Shown here: piece by piece, positions 7,827-14,419 of the stretch
Layout of the letters: each line of letters opens with the position of its first letter
Position numbering within the stretch: position 1 is the first letter of the stretch
Assembly (NCBI GenBank): GCA_035526585.1
Contig: DATLCC010000065.1
Location: forward strand, 38,498-102,497
Reading direction: 5' to 3'
Length of the DNA: 64,000 bases
From: JAJPHT01 sp035526585
Lineage (GTDB): Archaea > Thermoplasmatota > SW-10-69-26 > JACQPN01 > JAJPHT01
Notes under the pieces: model-generated
Database searches by the model: none
The model's input: the letters and a program-made list of their open reading frames with translations, nothing else
What the model was told of the DNA's origin: nothing
Program-made: the position numbers and the translations under genes

Positions 7827-9404
7827 CTACTGAGGCGGCTTCGTGTTCGACGCGTACGTGCGGCTCTGCTCGCGCAGGAACTGCTGCAGGTACCACGGGC
7901 CGCCGGCGCCGCGCGAGGTCGTCGCGCTGAACTTCCAGCCGCCGAAGCTCTGCCCGCCCACCATCGCGCCGGTGGACGTGCCTCGGTCGCGGTTCGCGTA
8001 CTGCACGCCCGCTTCGACCCGGTCGAAGAACCATTGCACCTCGTTCGCGTCCTTGCTCACGACGCCGAAGGTGAGCCCGTAGTCCGCCGCGTTCACTTCG
8101 CGCACGGCCTGCTCGTTGTCGTGGAACTTGCCGATCGCGACGAAGGGCACGAAGTATTCCTGGCGGAACGCCTCGTGGTCGAGCGGGAGCCCGGTGACGA
8201 TGGTCGGCTCGACGAAATTCCCCTGGGCAAAGGCGCCTTCCTTGAGTCGGTGGCCGCCGACGATGAATTTGCCGCCCGCTGCGGTCGCCGCAGCGACCGC
8301 CGCGAGCCACGTCTCCACGGCGCCCGCGTTGATGACGGGGCCGAGGTCGGCTTCCTTCTTCCACGGGAGGTCGACGCGCAGCTTCTTGCCCTTCTCGGTG
8401 AGCTTCGCGACGAAGGCGTCGTAGACCGACTCGTGCACGTAGACGCGGGACGTCGCGCTGCACTTCTGGCCGCCGAAGCCGAACGCGCTCTTCAGCACGC
8501 CGGTGGCCGCGATGTCGAGGTCGGCGTTCTTCGTCACGACGGTCGCGTTCTTGCCGCCCATCTCCGCGATGTAGGGCCGGGGGCGCTTGCCGACGAACGA
8601 CTGGTAGTTGCGCATGCCGACCTCGCGGCTGCCCGTGAAGACGAGACCATCCACCTCGGGGTGGTCGATGAGCGGCTGGCCGACCTCGCGGCCGCCTCCG
8701 GTGACGAAGGAGAGGACCTCCTTCGGGACGCCGGCATCGTGCAGGATGCGCACGACCTCGTACGCGGTCCACGGCGTGTCGCTCGCCGGCTTCAGGACGA
8801 CCGCGTTCCCGGTGATGAGCGCGCCCACCGTCATGCCGGTCGGGATGGCGACGGGGAAGTTGAAGGGCCCGACGACCGCGAAGACTCCCCACGGGCGCAT
8901 GACGCTCACGCACGTCTCATCCGGGAACGGCTTCCCGAGCGGGACGGTGAAGCCGTTCTCGTGGCGGATCTTCCACGCGTAGAACTTGAGGAAGTCGATC
9001 GCTTCGTCGACGTCGTAGTACGCCTCGACGCGGTTCTTCCCGTTCTCGATCGACATGAGCGCCGCGAGCATCGGCCGGCGCTCGCGCATGATCTCGACCG
9101 CGCGCTCCACGATCGCCGCGCGCTTCGCGTGCCCGAGCCGCTCCCATGCGGGCTGCGCCGCCTTCGCGGCCGTCACGGCCGCGTCCACGTCGGCGGTCGT
9201 GCCGTGCGGGAAGGTCGCGATGACCTCGCCGGTCGAAGGATCGCGGTCCTCGAAGCTCTTCGCATGGCGGACCTCCTTGCCACCGACGAGCATCGGGAAC
9301 GACTGCCCCGTCCGCTTGCGCAGATCGGAATACGCCTCCTCGAACTCCCGGTCCAACCGAGCCATGTCGCGGAAGGCGGTGTTCTCGTTCTCGAAGGCGG
9401 CCAT
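7827..9404 (-). CDS. pruA: L-glutamate gamma-semialdehyde (1-pyrroline-5-carboxylate) dehydrogenase
   Basis: This 525-residue aldehyde dehydrogenase oxidises glutamate semialdehyde to glutamate with NAD+, the second step of proline breakdown. The P5CDH subgroup is indicated by the length, the long N-terminal arm (ENTAFRDM), VVGPFNFP at the cofactor site, the general base E281 in EMGGKN and the nucleophile C315 in GQKCSATSR. The C-terminal SFGGWKFS and GGPWYL segments are also typical. The start is the ATG at 9402-9404, with a GCTTTTCC TATA-like element about 28 nt upstream. No proline dehydrogenase is next to it. A membrane sensor-like gene follows immediately downstream. Confidence 0.9.
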   Translation of the reverse strand: MAAFENENTAFRDMARLDREFEEAYSDLRKRTGQSFPMLVGGKEVRHAKSFEDRDPSTGEVIATFPHGTTADVDAAVTAAKAAQPAWERLGHAKRAAIVERAVEIMRERRPMLAALMSIENGKNRVEAYYDVDEAIDFLKFYAWKIRHENGFTVPLGKPFPDETCVSVMRPWGVFAVVGPFNFPVAIPTGMTVGALITGNAVVLKPASDTPWTAYEVVRILHDAGVPKEVLSFVTGGGREVGQPLIDHPEVDGLVFTGSREVGMRNYQSFVGKRPRPYIAEMGGKNATVVTKNADLDIAATGVLKSAFGFGGQKCSATSRVYVHESVYDAFVAKLTEKGKKLRVDLPWKKEADLGPVINAGAVETWLAAVAAATAAGGKFIVGGHRLKEGAFAQGNFVEPTIVTGLPLDHEAFRQEYFVPFVAIGKFHDNEQAVREVNAADYGLTFGVVSKDANEVQWFFDRVEAGVQYANRDRGTSTGAMVGGQSFGGWKFSATTSRGAGGPWYLQQFLREQSRTYASNTKPPQ

Positions 9405-9444
9405 GGTTCGCCATCGCCCCGTCCTGGGGAAAAGCGTTGCGGCC

Positions 9445-9984
9445 TCACGGCCGCCTGCGGAGCGCGGCGTCCAGCTCGCGCACGAGCGCGCCCAGGCGCC
9501 CGCCGCCCGCCGGCGCGGCCGGGTAGCGGGCGAGCACCGCGACCACGACCGGCGACGCTCGCCGCCGCGCGCCTTCGAGGCTCGCGAGCGCGGCCGCGCC
9601 CTCCCCGCCCGCCGCGAGCTCCTGCGCGCGCGCCGAGTACGCGGCCGAGCCGAGGATGTGCTTCACCTGGTGCGCGTCGGCCAGCGGGTGCAGATACGCC
9701 GCGCCCGCGGCCGCCATCGCGGCGCGCGCGGCCTCCGCGGCGGCCGGCGCCTGCGCGTCCTTCGCCGCGCGCATCGCCCCCCACGCCGCGTCGCGCAGCG
9801 CCTTCCCGCGCTTCCCGCCGCGCGCGAACGTCCACGCCTCCGCGATCGCCTGGCGAGGACGAGCGTCCTCCGGATGCGCGGCCTCGAAGAGAGGGAGGAC
9901 CTCCTCCGCGCACTGGGCCGCGAAGGCCGCGACCTCCCGCAGCTCGTCGAGCGTCAAGGGGAGCCCGCGCGCCTCGGCCGCCAT
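9445..9984 (-). CDS. Imm-5-like helical protein
   Basis: This 179-residue, Ala-rich all-helical protein matches what I recall of the Imm-5-like putative immunity domain: an opening L-x-E-L-R-E-V-AAFAAQCAEEVLPLFE helix, DARPRQAIAEAW, a middle repeat of the same AARAA pattern, and YLHPLADAHQVKHILGSAAY near residue 110. In bacteria such domains are found in toxin-immunity contexts and also as orphan proteins. No toxin gene is adjacent here, so immunity is not supported by context. The start is the ATG at 9982-9984. It lies 40 nt upstream of pruA on the same strand. Confidence 0.55.
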   Translation of the reverse strand: MAAEARGLPLTLDELREVAAFAAQCAEEVLPLFEAAHPEDARPRQAIAEAWTFARGGKRGKALRDAAWGAMRAAKDAQAPAAAEAARAAMAAAGAAYLHPLADAHQVKHILGSAAYSARAQELAAGGEGAAALASLEGARRRASPVVVAVLARYPAAPAGGGRLGALVRELDAALRRRP

Positions 9985-10047
9985 CGGGCCCGCGAGCGGA
10001 AGGCGCGCCCTTCAAACCTGCGAGGCTCCGCTCCGCACATCACCACC

Positions 10048-10055
10048 TATTTAGC
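10048..10055 (+). promoter_or_regulatory. TATA box for the THEP1 gene
   Basis: CTATTTAG sits 26-33 nt upstream of the ATG at 10081 in otherwise GC-rich DNA. This is the spacing expected if transcription starts at the start codon (leaderless mRNA). Confidence 0.55.
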
Positions 10056-10080
10056 GCGAGCCTGCGGTATCGCGGGCGTC

Positions 10081-10629
10081 ATGGTCAAGGAGCTCAAGAT
10101 CGGCATCACCGGTCTTCCCTCCGTCGGAAAGACGAGGACCCTTCTCAAGATCGTCGAGAAGCTCGAGGAGAAGGAGCAGATCGTCGGCGGCATGGTCACC
10201 GAAAGCATGGACGAAGGAGCCACGCGCCTCGGCTTCAAGATCGTCAACTGGCTCACCAAGGAGGAAGGCATCCTCGCCCACGTCGACTTCGCCGACGCCA
10301 AGGTCAAGGTCGCCGGCTTCGGCGTCGACATGAACATCCTCGACGGGATCGGCGTCACCGCGATCGAACAGGCCATCAAGGAAGCCGAAGTCATCGTCAT
10401 CGACGAGGTCGGCAAGATGGAGATGGAAAGCCCCGCCTTCTGCGCCGCCGTCAAGAAAGCGCTCGACAGCAGCAAACCCATGATCATGACGCTGCACAAG
10501 AAGAGCCGCAACCCCCTCCTCCAGGACATCCGGCGCCGGGATGACATCCGAATACTGGAAGTCACGAAGATCAACCGCAACCTCCTCCCCTACAAGATCG
10601 AGAAGCTCCTCGAAGGCGAGAACATCTAG
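10081..10629 (+). CDS. Nucleoside-triphosphatase, THEP1 family
   Basis: The 182-residue P-loop protein belongs to the THEP1/COG1618 nucleotide phosphatases, which hydrolyse NTPs in vitro; the cellular role is unsettled. Walker A is GLPSVGKT (residues 11-18). Walker B with the characteristic kinase-like tail is VIVIDEVGKMEM, and the VGGMVTESMDEG and ADVKVAGFGVD-like strands follow family order. A C-terminal basic segment (KINRNLLPYKIEKLL) completes the usual length. The ATG is preceded by a good TATA box. A T5 run at 10638-10642 shortly after the stop may terminate the transcript. Confidence 0.88.
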   Translation: MVKELKIGITGLPSVGKTRTLLKIVEKLEEKEQIVGGMVTESMDEGATRLGFKIVNWLTKEEGILAHVDFADAKVKVAGFGVDMNILDGIGVTAIEQAIKEAEVIVIDEVGKMEMESPAFCAAVKKALDSSKPMIMTLHKKSRNPLLQDIRRRDDIRILEVTKINRNLLPYKIEKLLEGENI

Positions 10630-10860
10630 CCTGGCCCTTTTTCGAGTCGGACCTCGGGCTCGCGCACCTGCGGTCACGCCATGCGCTGCGGCGCACGGCT
10701 TGGTCCTTGCTTGCTTCGCCTCGCTGCGGGTGCGTCGCCCAAGGTCCTCGCCCGCGCCGCTGCGCGAGCGCTCGCTGCGGCGCGCGTCGAAAAGGCGCCA
10801 GCGGAAACTCCGAGCTATCCACACTTGTCGCTGCGCGTTCGCAAATGGGGAAACCCTTTC

Positions 10861-10878
10861 TGTAACCATTTAGTTACA
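10861..10878. promoter_or_regulatory. GTAAC-N6-GTTAC operator-like palindrome, copy 1
   Basis: TGTAAC-CATTTA-GTTACA, arms of six bases around a six-base centre. The same palindrome and spacing recur at 20113-20130 and 46780-46797. The downstream flank GTTACACGTCTTCC also matches the 20.1-kb copy (GTTACACGTCTGCC). It lies about 210 nt upstream of the first RHH gene. Confidence 0.55.
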
Positions 10879-11020
10879 CGTCTTCCGCGAAGGCTGAGGT
10901 GGCGAGGATCCCCGGCCCTGGGCCGCGACCGGGCCCGGGCCCGGACCCCCCGTGCCCGGGAACCTCCAGCCCGGCTGTCCCCGCGCCCGGACGCGCCGGC
11001 GCCAGGGCCAGCGAGCAGCC

Positions 11021-11060
11021 GCTTGTCCCGTTGGTTCGAACAACGTACCATACCCTCCCT
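11021..11060 (+). promoter_or_regulatory. Conserved upstream element of RHH gene 1
   Basis: The pattern GCTTGT-N10-CGAACAAC-N5-ATACCCT here is repeated with identical spacing at 11281-11316, upstream of RHH gene 2. CGTTG/CAACG (11031-11047) forms a short inverted repeat around TTCGAA. Because both copies precede paralogous RHH genes at nearly the same distance (31 and 28 nt from ATACCCT to the ATG), it is probably their promoter plus operator. Confidence 0.45.
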
Positions 11061-11086
11061 GGCCACCAAGGGGTTGGGCTCACCCC

Positions 11087-11269
11087 ATGCTCATCCACGA
11101 CCCCCCGAAGAAGACCGGCACGAAGGAACTGAAGGTCCACATCCCGGTGAAGTACCACCTCCAGCTCCACCAGTTGAAGGTCCTCCAGGGCCGCCAGATC
11201 CACGGCGTCATCGAGGAAGCCCTCGACCTCTGGTTCCAGCGCGTGAACGGGGCGGCCAAGGCCGACTGA
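11087..11269 (+). CDS. Small ribbon-helix-helix protein, copy 1
   Basis: A 60-residue protein with the shape of a MetJ/Arc-type RHH DNA-binding domain. The beta strand is KELKVHIP (residues 13-20). Helix A is VKYHLQLHQLKVLQG, followed by a turn (GRQI), and helix B is HGVIEEALDLWFQRV. Such proteins bind palindromic operators as dimers, often autoregulating. It is the first of four tandem paralogues. The ATG at 11087 is preferred over upstream in-frame codons because all paralogues share an M-[LF]-I start. The longer open frames across this region are composition artefacts. Target genes are unknown. Confidence 0.75.
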   Translation: MLIHDPPKKTGTKELKVHIPVKYHLQLHQLKVLQGRQIHGVIEEALDLWFQRVNGAAKAD

Positions 11270-11280
11270 GGCGGCTGCCT

Positions 11281-11316
11281 GCTTGTTCGCCCATGGCGAA
11301 CAACCCCACATACCCT
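11281..11316 (+). promoter_or_regulatory. Conserved upstream element of RHH gene 2 with inverted repeat
   Basis: GCTTGT, CGAACAAC and ATACCCT recur at the same spacing as upstream of RHH gene 1. Here the first part forms GTTCGCC-CAT-GGCGAAC (11285-11301), a perfect seven-base inverted repeat suitable for a dimeric RHH repressor. Confidence 0.45.
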
Positions 11317-11343
11317 GGAAAACCGGAACTGGAGTCGGACACC

Positions 11344-11556
11344 ATGTTCATCCACGACCCCCCCAAGCCGACGACGCGCAAGGAGCTGAAGGTGAACCTG
11401 CCCGCGAAGCAGCACCGCGACCTGCGCGCCCTCCAGCAGGAGATGGGCGAGGACGCCCCCAAGATCGTCGCCGAGGCGCTGGGCCTCTACTTCAGCCGGC
11501 TCGCCCAAGAGGCGAACCCGCAGCGCCCCGTCTTCGCGAAGCTGGGTCGTCTGTAA
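11344..11556 (+). CDS. Small ribbon-helix-helix protein, copy 2
   Basis: A 70-residue RHH-type paralogue that begins with the same MFIHDPPK leader as copy 1 (MLIHDPPK). The strand is KELKVNLP, helix A KQHRDLRALQQEMGE and helix B PKIVAEALGLYFSRL, with a basic C-terminal tail (PVFAKLGRL). It is the most diverged copy: the conserved VKYHLQLH helix start has become AKQHRDLR, so DNA specificity or dimer partner may differ. It has its own copy of the upstream element (11281-11316), implying independent transcription. Confidence 0.7.
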   Translation: MFIHDPPKPTTRKELKVNLPAKQHRDLRALQQEMGEDAPKIVAEALGLYFSRLAQEANPQRPVFAKLGRL

Positions 11557-11597
11557 AGGCGAGACGAGCGACGCGATATCCCATCACATCCCACCTC

Positions 11598-11605
11598 GGA
11601 AGGAG
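11598..11605 (+). promoter_or_regulatory. Strong Shine-Dalgarno before RHH gene 3
   Basis: GGAAGGAG lies 5 nt before the ATG at 11611. RHH genes 1 and 2 lack such a site, suggesting copy 3 is translated from a leadered message, possibly one read through from copy 2. Confidence 0.5.
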
Positions 11606-11610
11606 ACCCC

Positions 11611-11832
11611 ATGCTGATCAAGGAACGACCCAAGAAACCGGGAATGAAGGAACTCAAGGTCAACATCCCGGTGAAGTACCACCTTCAGCTCCACAGCCTG
11701 AAGGTCATGGAAGGTCGCCAGATCCACGGGGTCGTCCAGGAAGCGCTGGACAAGTACTTCGCGTCGCTGCGCGCGGCTCAGGAAGACGCGCGCGACGATG
11801 ACGGGACCGAAGACAGCGGGATGTCGAAGTAG
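11611..11832 (+). CDS. Small ribbon-helix-helix protein, copy 3
   Basis: A 73-residue RHH-type paralogue, closest to copy 1: strand KELKVNIP, helix A VKYHLQLHSLKVMEG, helix B HGVVQEALDKYFASL, then an acidic Asp/Glu-rich tail (EDARDDDGTEDSG) absent from copy 1. It is preceded by a strong ribosome-binding site. The segment 11667-11777 is almost identical in DNA to copy 4 (offset 317 bp, no indels), so this gene was the recent parent or product of a tandem duplication. Confidence 0.75.
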   Translation: MLIKERPKKPGMKELKVNIPVKYHLQLHSLKVMEGRQIHGVVQEALDKYFASLRAAQEDARDDDGTEDSGMSK

Positions 11833-11972
11833 GTCGCCCGAGCATCGGTGCCGTTTTCCGGGCGCGCTTTTCGGATGCGCGCCCGCAGGCGCGCACCCCG
11901 CGCCCAGGCGCGGGGCGAGGGCCGCAGCGCGCGTCGCGCACGACGCGCCCGGAGCGCCCGAGTCCGAAAAGG
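11833..11972. repeat. GC-rich element with CTTTTCGGA/TCCGAAAAG ends between RHH copies 3 and 4
   Basis: This segment separates the two near-identical RHH copies. It contains a block bounded by CTTTTCGGA (11867-11875) and its exact complement TCCGAAAAG (11963-11971), enclosing GC-rich sequence with further small palindromes (GCGCGCCCGCAGGCGCGC, CGCGCCCAGGCGCG). The right inverted repeat ends two bases before the shortened copy 4 reading frame, where the N-terminal codons of the parent have been replaced. Similar blocks occur at 10636-10795 and, more weakly, at 60898-61088. Confidence 0.5.
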
Positions 11973-12140
11973 GTGCGGCGGCACCCGGTGAAGTACCACC
12001 TTCAGCTCCACAGCCTGAAGGTCATGGAAGGTCGACAGATCCAGGGGGTCGTCCAGGAAGCGCTGGACAAGTACTTCGCGTCGCTGCGCGCGGATCAGGA
12101 CGCGGCGAACGAGGATGAAGAGAAGGAAGAGACCGCCTAG
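11973..12140 (+). pseudogene. Truncated ribbon-helix-helix gene, copy 4
   Basis: From 11984 the DNA matches copy 3 (11667 onward) for about 115 bp with three substitutions, then diverges into a different acidic tail (DQDAANEDEEKEETA). The start codon, leader and the whole DNA-contacting beta strand KELKVNIP are missing, replaced by GC-rich element sequence. A GTG at 11973 could still initiate a 55-residue product (RRHPVKYHLQLH onward) keeping both helices. Without the strand it should not bind DNA by itself; a dominant-negative partner or a dead fragment are both possible. It overlaps the convergent TrmB gene stop by 3-4 nt. Confidence 0.6.
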
Positions 12141-13387
12141 GTCGCCTTCGCCGTTTCCCAGCTCTTCTCGAACCCGCGCCACATGCCTTCGACCGAAGGC
12201 ACGAGCGAGACCCACACTCCATACTCGGCGAGCGCGGCGACCTCCTCCGTCGCGGCTTTGCCCGTGAACACGAGCAGCGTCTCGGCCCGGTCCACGAGCA
12301 CCATCGGCGCGCCCAGCGCCCCCTCGCCCGCGCGCACCTGCGCGCCCGCGATCTCCGCGCGCACGCCCGGCGGCACGAGGATCCGCACGCGCACGCCCTC
12401 GCGGATGCGCGACGCGAGCGCGCGCCCGATGCCGCTCGCAGCAAGGCGCGCCGCTTCTCCCGCGGAGAGGACGAGCGCGATCTCGGTCGCCGCGCGAAGC
12501 AGCATCTCCTTCTGCTTCTCGTAGCGCGTCAGGCGCCCTTTCACGACGAGCACCTGCTCGGACGCGCGCCCGCTCGTGAGCTCTTCGAGGCGCGATGCGG
12601 CCGGCATGGCGAGCGTCCACTGGTCGTCGAAGAACGCGCGCTGCGCCTGCACGTGGTCGCGGGCGCCGATCCAGAGCGCGGTCTCCTTCGCGTCCTTCCC
12701 CATTGGGTCCGCCGTGACGTACTGGACGATCTCGCGCTCGTCGGCCACGAAGAAGCGCAGCGGGCGCGGCACCATCAGGTGGCGCACCTCGGCGAACTCC
12801 GACATGCGGCGCAGCACGTCCTCCTGGCCCGGCAGCACCTCGGTGAGGATACGCGCCGAGACGCCGCGCTTGTGGGCGGCGCGCAGCTCCGTCTCCAGCC
12901 CCTCGTCGAGGAGGAGCCGGAAGAGCGCGCGGGAGGACGCGACGACGCAGAGCTCCTTCTGCGCGGCGCGGATCGTGCGCGCGAGCTGGCCGTTGATCTG
13001 GTTGCGATCGTGCAGGATGCGGAACGACTCGGAGACCTTCTCCTGCTTCGCCGTGCCGCCTGAAAGTCGGCCCAGCCGCGCGGCGAGGTCCTCCTTCATC
13101 GTCTCCACGGCCTTGAGGCCCGCGGCGCGCTCCTCGACGAGGATGGAGAGCGCCCGCTCCGCCGGCACGGCCGTGAACTGCCGCGGGCGCGAGAGCGTGC
13201 CTTCGACGAGGCCGCGCCCCTGGAGGCGCTCGAGGATCTGGTACGTCTCGGCGCGCTTCAGGAGCGCCGCCTTGGCGAGGTCCGTGACCTTGCTCGCTCC
13301 GAGATGCGTGAGATGCGCGAACGCGCGCGCCTCTTTCTCGCCCAGCCCGCACTGCTGGAGGCGGGTCACGACATCGTCGACCTTCAT
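12137..13387 (-). CDS. TrmB-family transcriptional regulator with phospholipase-D-like C-terminal domain
   Basis: The 416-residue protein starts with a TrmB-type winged helix (LGEKEARAFAHLTHLGASKV then ETYQILERLQGRGLV, residues 15-65), followed by a coiled-coil-like linker. The effector domain of the PLD-like TrmB class includes RILTEVLPGQ, RFFVADEREIVQYV and ALWIGARDHVQAQRAFFDDQW. A duplicated C-terminal half follows with LVVKGRLTRYEKQKEMLLRA. TrmB proteins regulate sugar or metabolic genes by binding small ligands; the ligand here is unknown. The ATG at 13385-13387 overlaps the stop of the upstream receiver gene (ATGA), so the two are translationally coupled. Confidence 0.82.
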   Translation of the reverse strand: MKVDDVVTRLQQCGLGEKEARAFAHLTHLGASKVTDLAKAALLKRAETYQILERLQGRGLVEGTLSRPRQFTAVPAERALSILVEERAAGLKAVETMKEDLAARLGRLSGGTAKQEKVSESFRILHDRNQINGQLARTIRAAQKELCVVASSRALFRLLLDEGLETELRAAHKRGVSARILTEVLPGQEDVLRRMSEFAEVRHLMVPRPLRFFVADEREIVQYVTADPMGKDAKETALWIGARDHVQAQRAFFDDQWTLAMPAASRLEELTSGRASEQVLVVKGRLTRYEKQKEMLLRAATEIALVLSAGEAARLAASGIGRALASRIREGVRVRILVPPGVRAEIAGAQVRAGEGALGAPMVLVDRAETLLVFTGKAATEEVAALAEYGVWVSLVPSVEGMWRGFEKSWETAKAT

Positions 13388-13773
13388 GCGCCGTCCTCCT
13401 TGGAGAGAAGCCACTCTTTGACCTCGTACACCAGCCGCTTCCCGAACTCGTTGTTCTTCACGACGTAGGCGGCGGCGCCCAGCTGCAGCGCCTGGATGGC
13501 GACCTCCTCGCTGCCTTGCGAGGTCATGAGGATCACGGCCGGCTCCTTGCCTTTCGCGCGCAGCGTCCGCAGCACGTCGAGCCCGCTCATGTCGGGGAGC
13601 CTGTAGTCGAGAAGGACGAGGTCGTAGCGCTCCTCGTTCGCGCGCTCCAAGGCCTCGTCGCCCAGGCGCGCGGTGTCGACGCGCCACGACGCCTCGACCC
13701 GCAGCGCGCGCGTCGCGAGCTGCACGTGGTCGAGATTGTCGTCGACCAAGAGGATGCGCAGAGCCCCGACCAT
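13384..13773 (-). CDS. Stand-alone response-regulator receiver (CheY-like)
   Basis: A 129-residue receiver domain with no output domain: ILLVDDN supplies the acidic pocket, LVLLDYRLPDMSG the phosphoacceptor Asp, ILMTSQ the conserved Thr/Ser, and YVVKNN the Lys. I start it at the ATG at 13771-13773, just before the first strand; the longer open frame upstream has no receiver-like sequence. Its stop overlaps the start of the TrmB-like gene by 4 nt, so it probably relays a signal to or alongside that regulator. The kinase is not in this window. A CTTATTG element about 27 nt upstream may be its TATA box. Confidence 0.9.
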   Translation of the reverse strand: MVGALRILLVDDNLDHVQLATRALRVEASWRVDTARLGDEALERANEERYDLVLLDYRLPDMSGLDVLRTLRAKGKEPAVILMTSQGSEEVAIQALQLGAAAYVVKNNEFGKRLVYEVKEWLLSKEDGA

Positions 13774-14419
13774 TGTATGACCAATTCTGACAATCAGGCA
13801 ATAAGCTTCGCGTATTGGCTCCAAGGTTGCCAGGGTCTTGCGCCTTCGCCCTCCAGCCGCGAGTCGTTGGCCGAACCATCGAACCACCGGATCAACGAGC
13901 GAGGGTGCTATCCTCGCGCTGGTCCGATGGTTCGGCCAGGATCGCAAGCCGAGCGGCTGACGCGGCGACTTCGTTCGAGTCGCTATGCCAGATGGCACGA
14001 GCGAGTCCTAACGCATCGTATCGCGCGCTGTGGCTCGTTGCCATGACATCAGGGGTCATGCAGGGTGCTCAGGTTTCCATGTGAGCGACACCCTGATCGG
14101 GATCTCAGCGTCGGTGGCCCGCGGGAAGGCCACAGCGCTTTCTTCGCTTTCGGGGCCCGAAGGCACGCGAGATCGCCCCTGCTCGTTGATGTTCTTCGGA
14201 GAGGATCGCGCGGGCCCTGGCGAGTACTCTCTTGCATGGACGGGCGCGCATGCTGATGTCAAGGAACCAGTCTTCTGGTGGGCAGACGTCCCGACGCCGC
14301 CGTTCGCGTCCCCATAGCACCGCGCGTGGCCGTCACTCAGCCACCATTTCCCCTCGCGATGGTTCGAGGGTTCGATGGTTCGGCTCAGAATATCGAGTCC
14401 CGTGACTGAAAAAGGGGGA
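13774..14419. other. Gene-free segment bounded by 16-nt inverted repeats
   Basis: No open frame here has credible coding character. The segment is bounded by GCCGAACCATCGAACC (13870-13885) and its exact complement at 14369-14384, giving a 515-bp unit. The left end also forms a long hairpin: TGGCCGAACCATCG (13868-13881) pairs perfectly with 13925-13938, and AGCGAGG pairs with CCTCGCGCT inside. A second CGATGGTTCG copy is at 14357-14366. It could be a small non-autonomous mobile element or a regulatory RNA locus. Its base composition is visibly less GC-rich than the flanks. Confidence 0.5.
14409..14418 (-). terminator. T-run terminator after archaetidylserine synthase gene
   Basis: On the minus strand CCCCCTTTTT follows the stop at 14420 directly. 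A short T tract after a C-rich stretch is a plausible archaeal termination signal. Confidence 0.35.

Larger units (their letters stand above)
10630..11086. other. Gene-free GC-rich segment before the RHH cluster
   Basis: No supported gene. It holds a T5 run (10638-10642), a GC-rich block bounded by CCTTTTTCGA (10636-10645) and TCGAAAAGG (10787-10795), the palindrome TGTAAC-N6-GTTACA (10861-10878), a run of CCCGGG-type low-complexity sequence (10908-10990), and the upstream element of the first RHH gene (11021-11060). Part of the block (10690-10714) is nearly identical to 60970-60994. Confidence 0.5.

Noticed and set aside
11030..11050. tRNA-like T-arm (GGTTCGAAC) before RHH gene 1
   Set aside because: The stem CGTTG/CAACG can pair but the loop register is wrong for a T-arm and no D-, anticodon or acceptor stems can be drawn around it.
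10681..11556. 291-codon frame through the GC-rich block and RHH cluster
   Set aside because: The first 220 codons are Pro/Arg/Ala noise from the low-complexity block; only the end is RHH copy 2, for which the ATG at 11344 is used.
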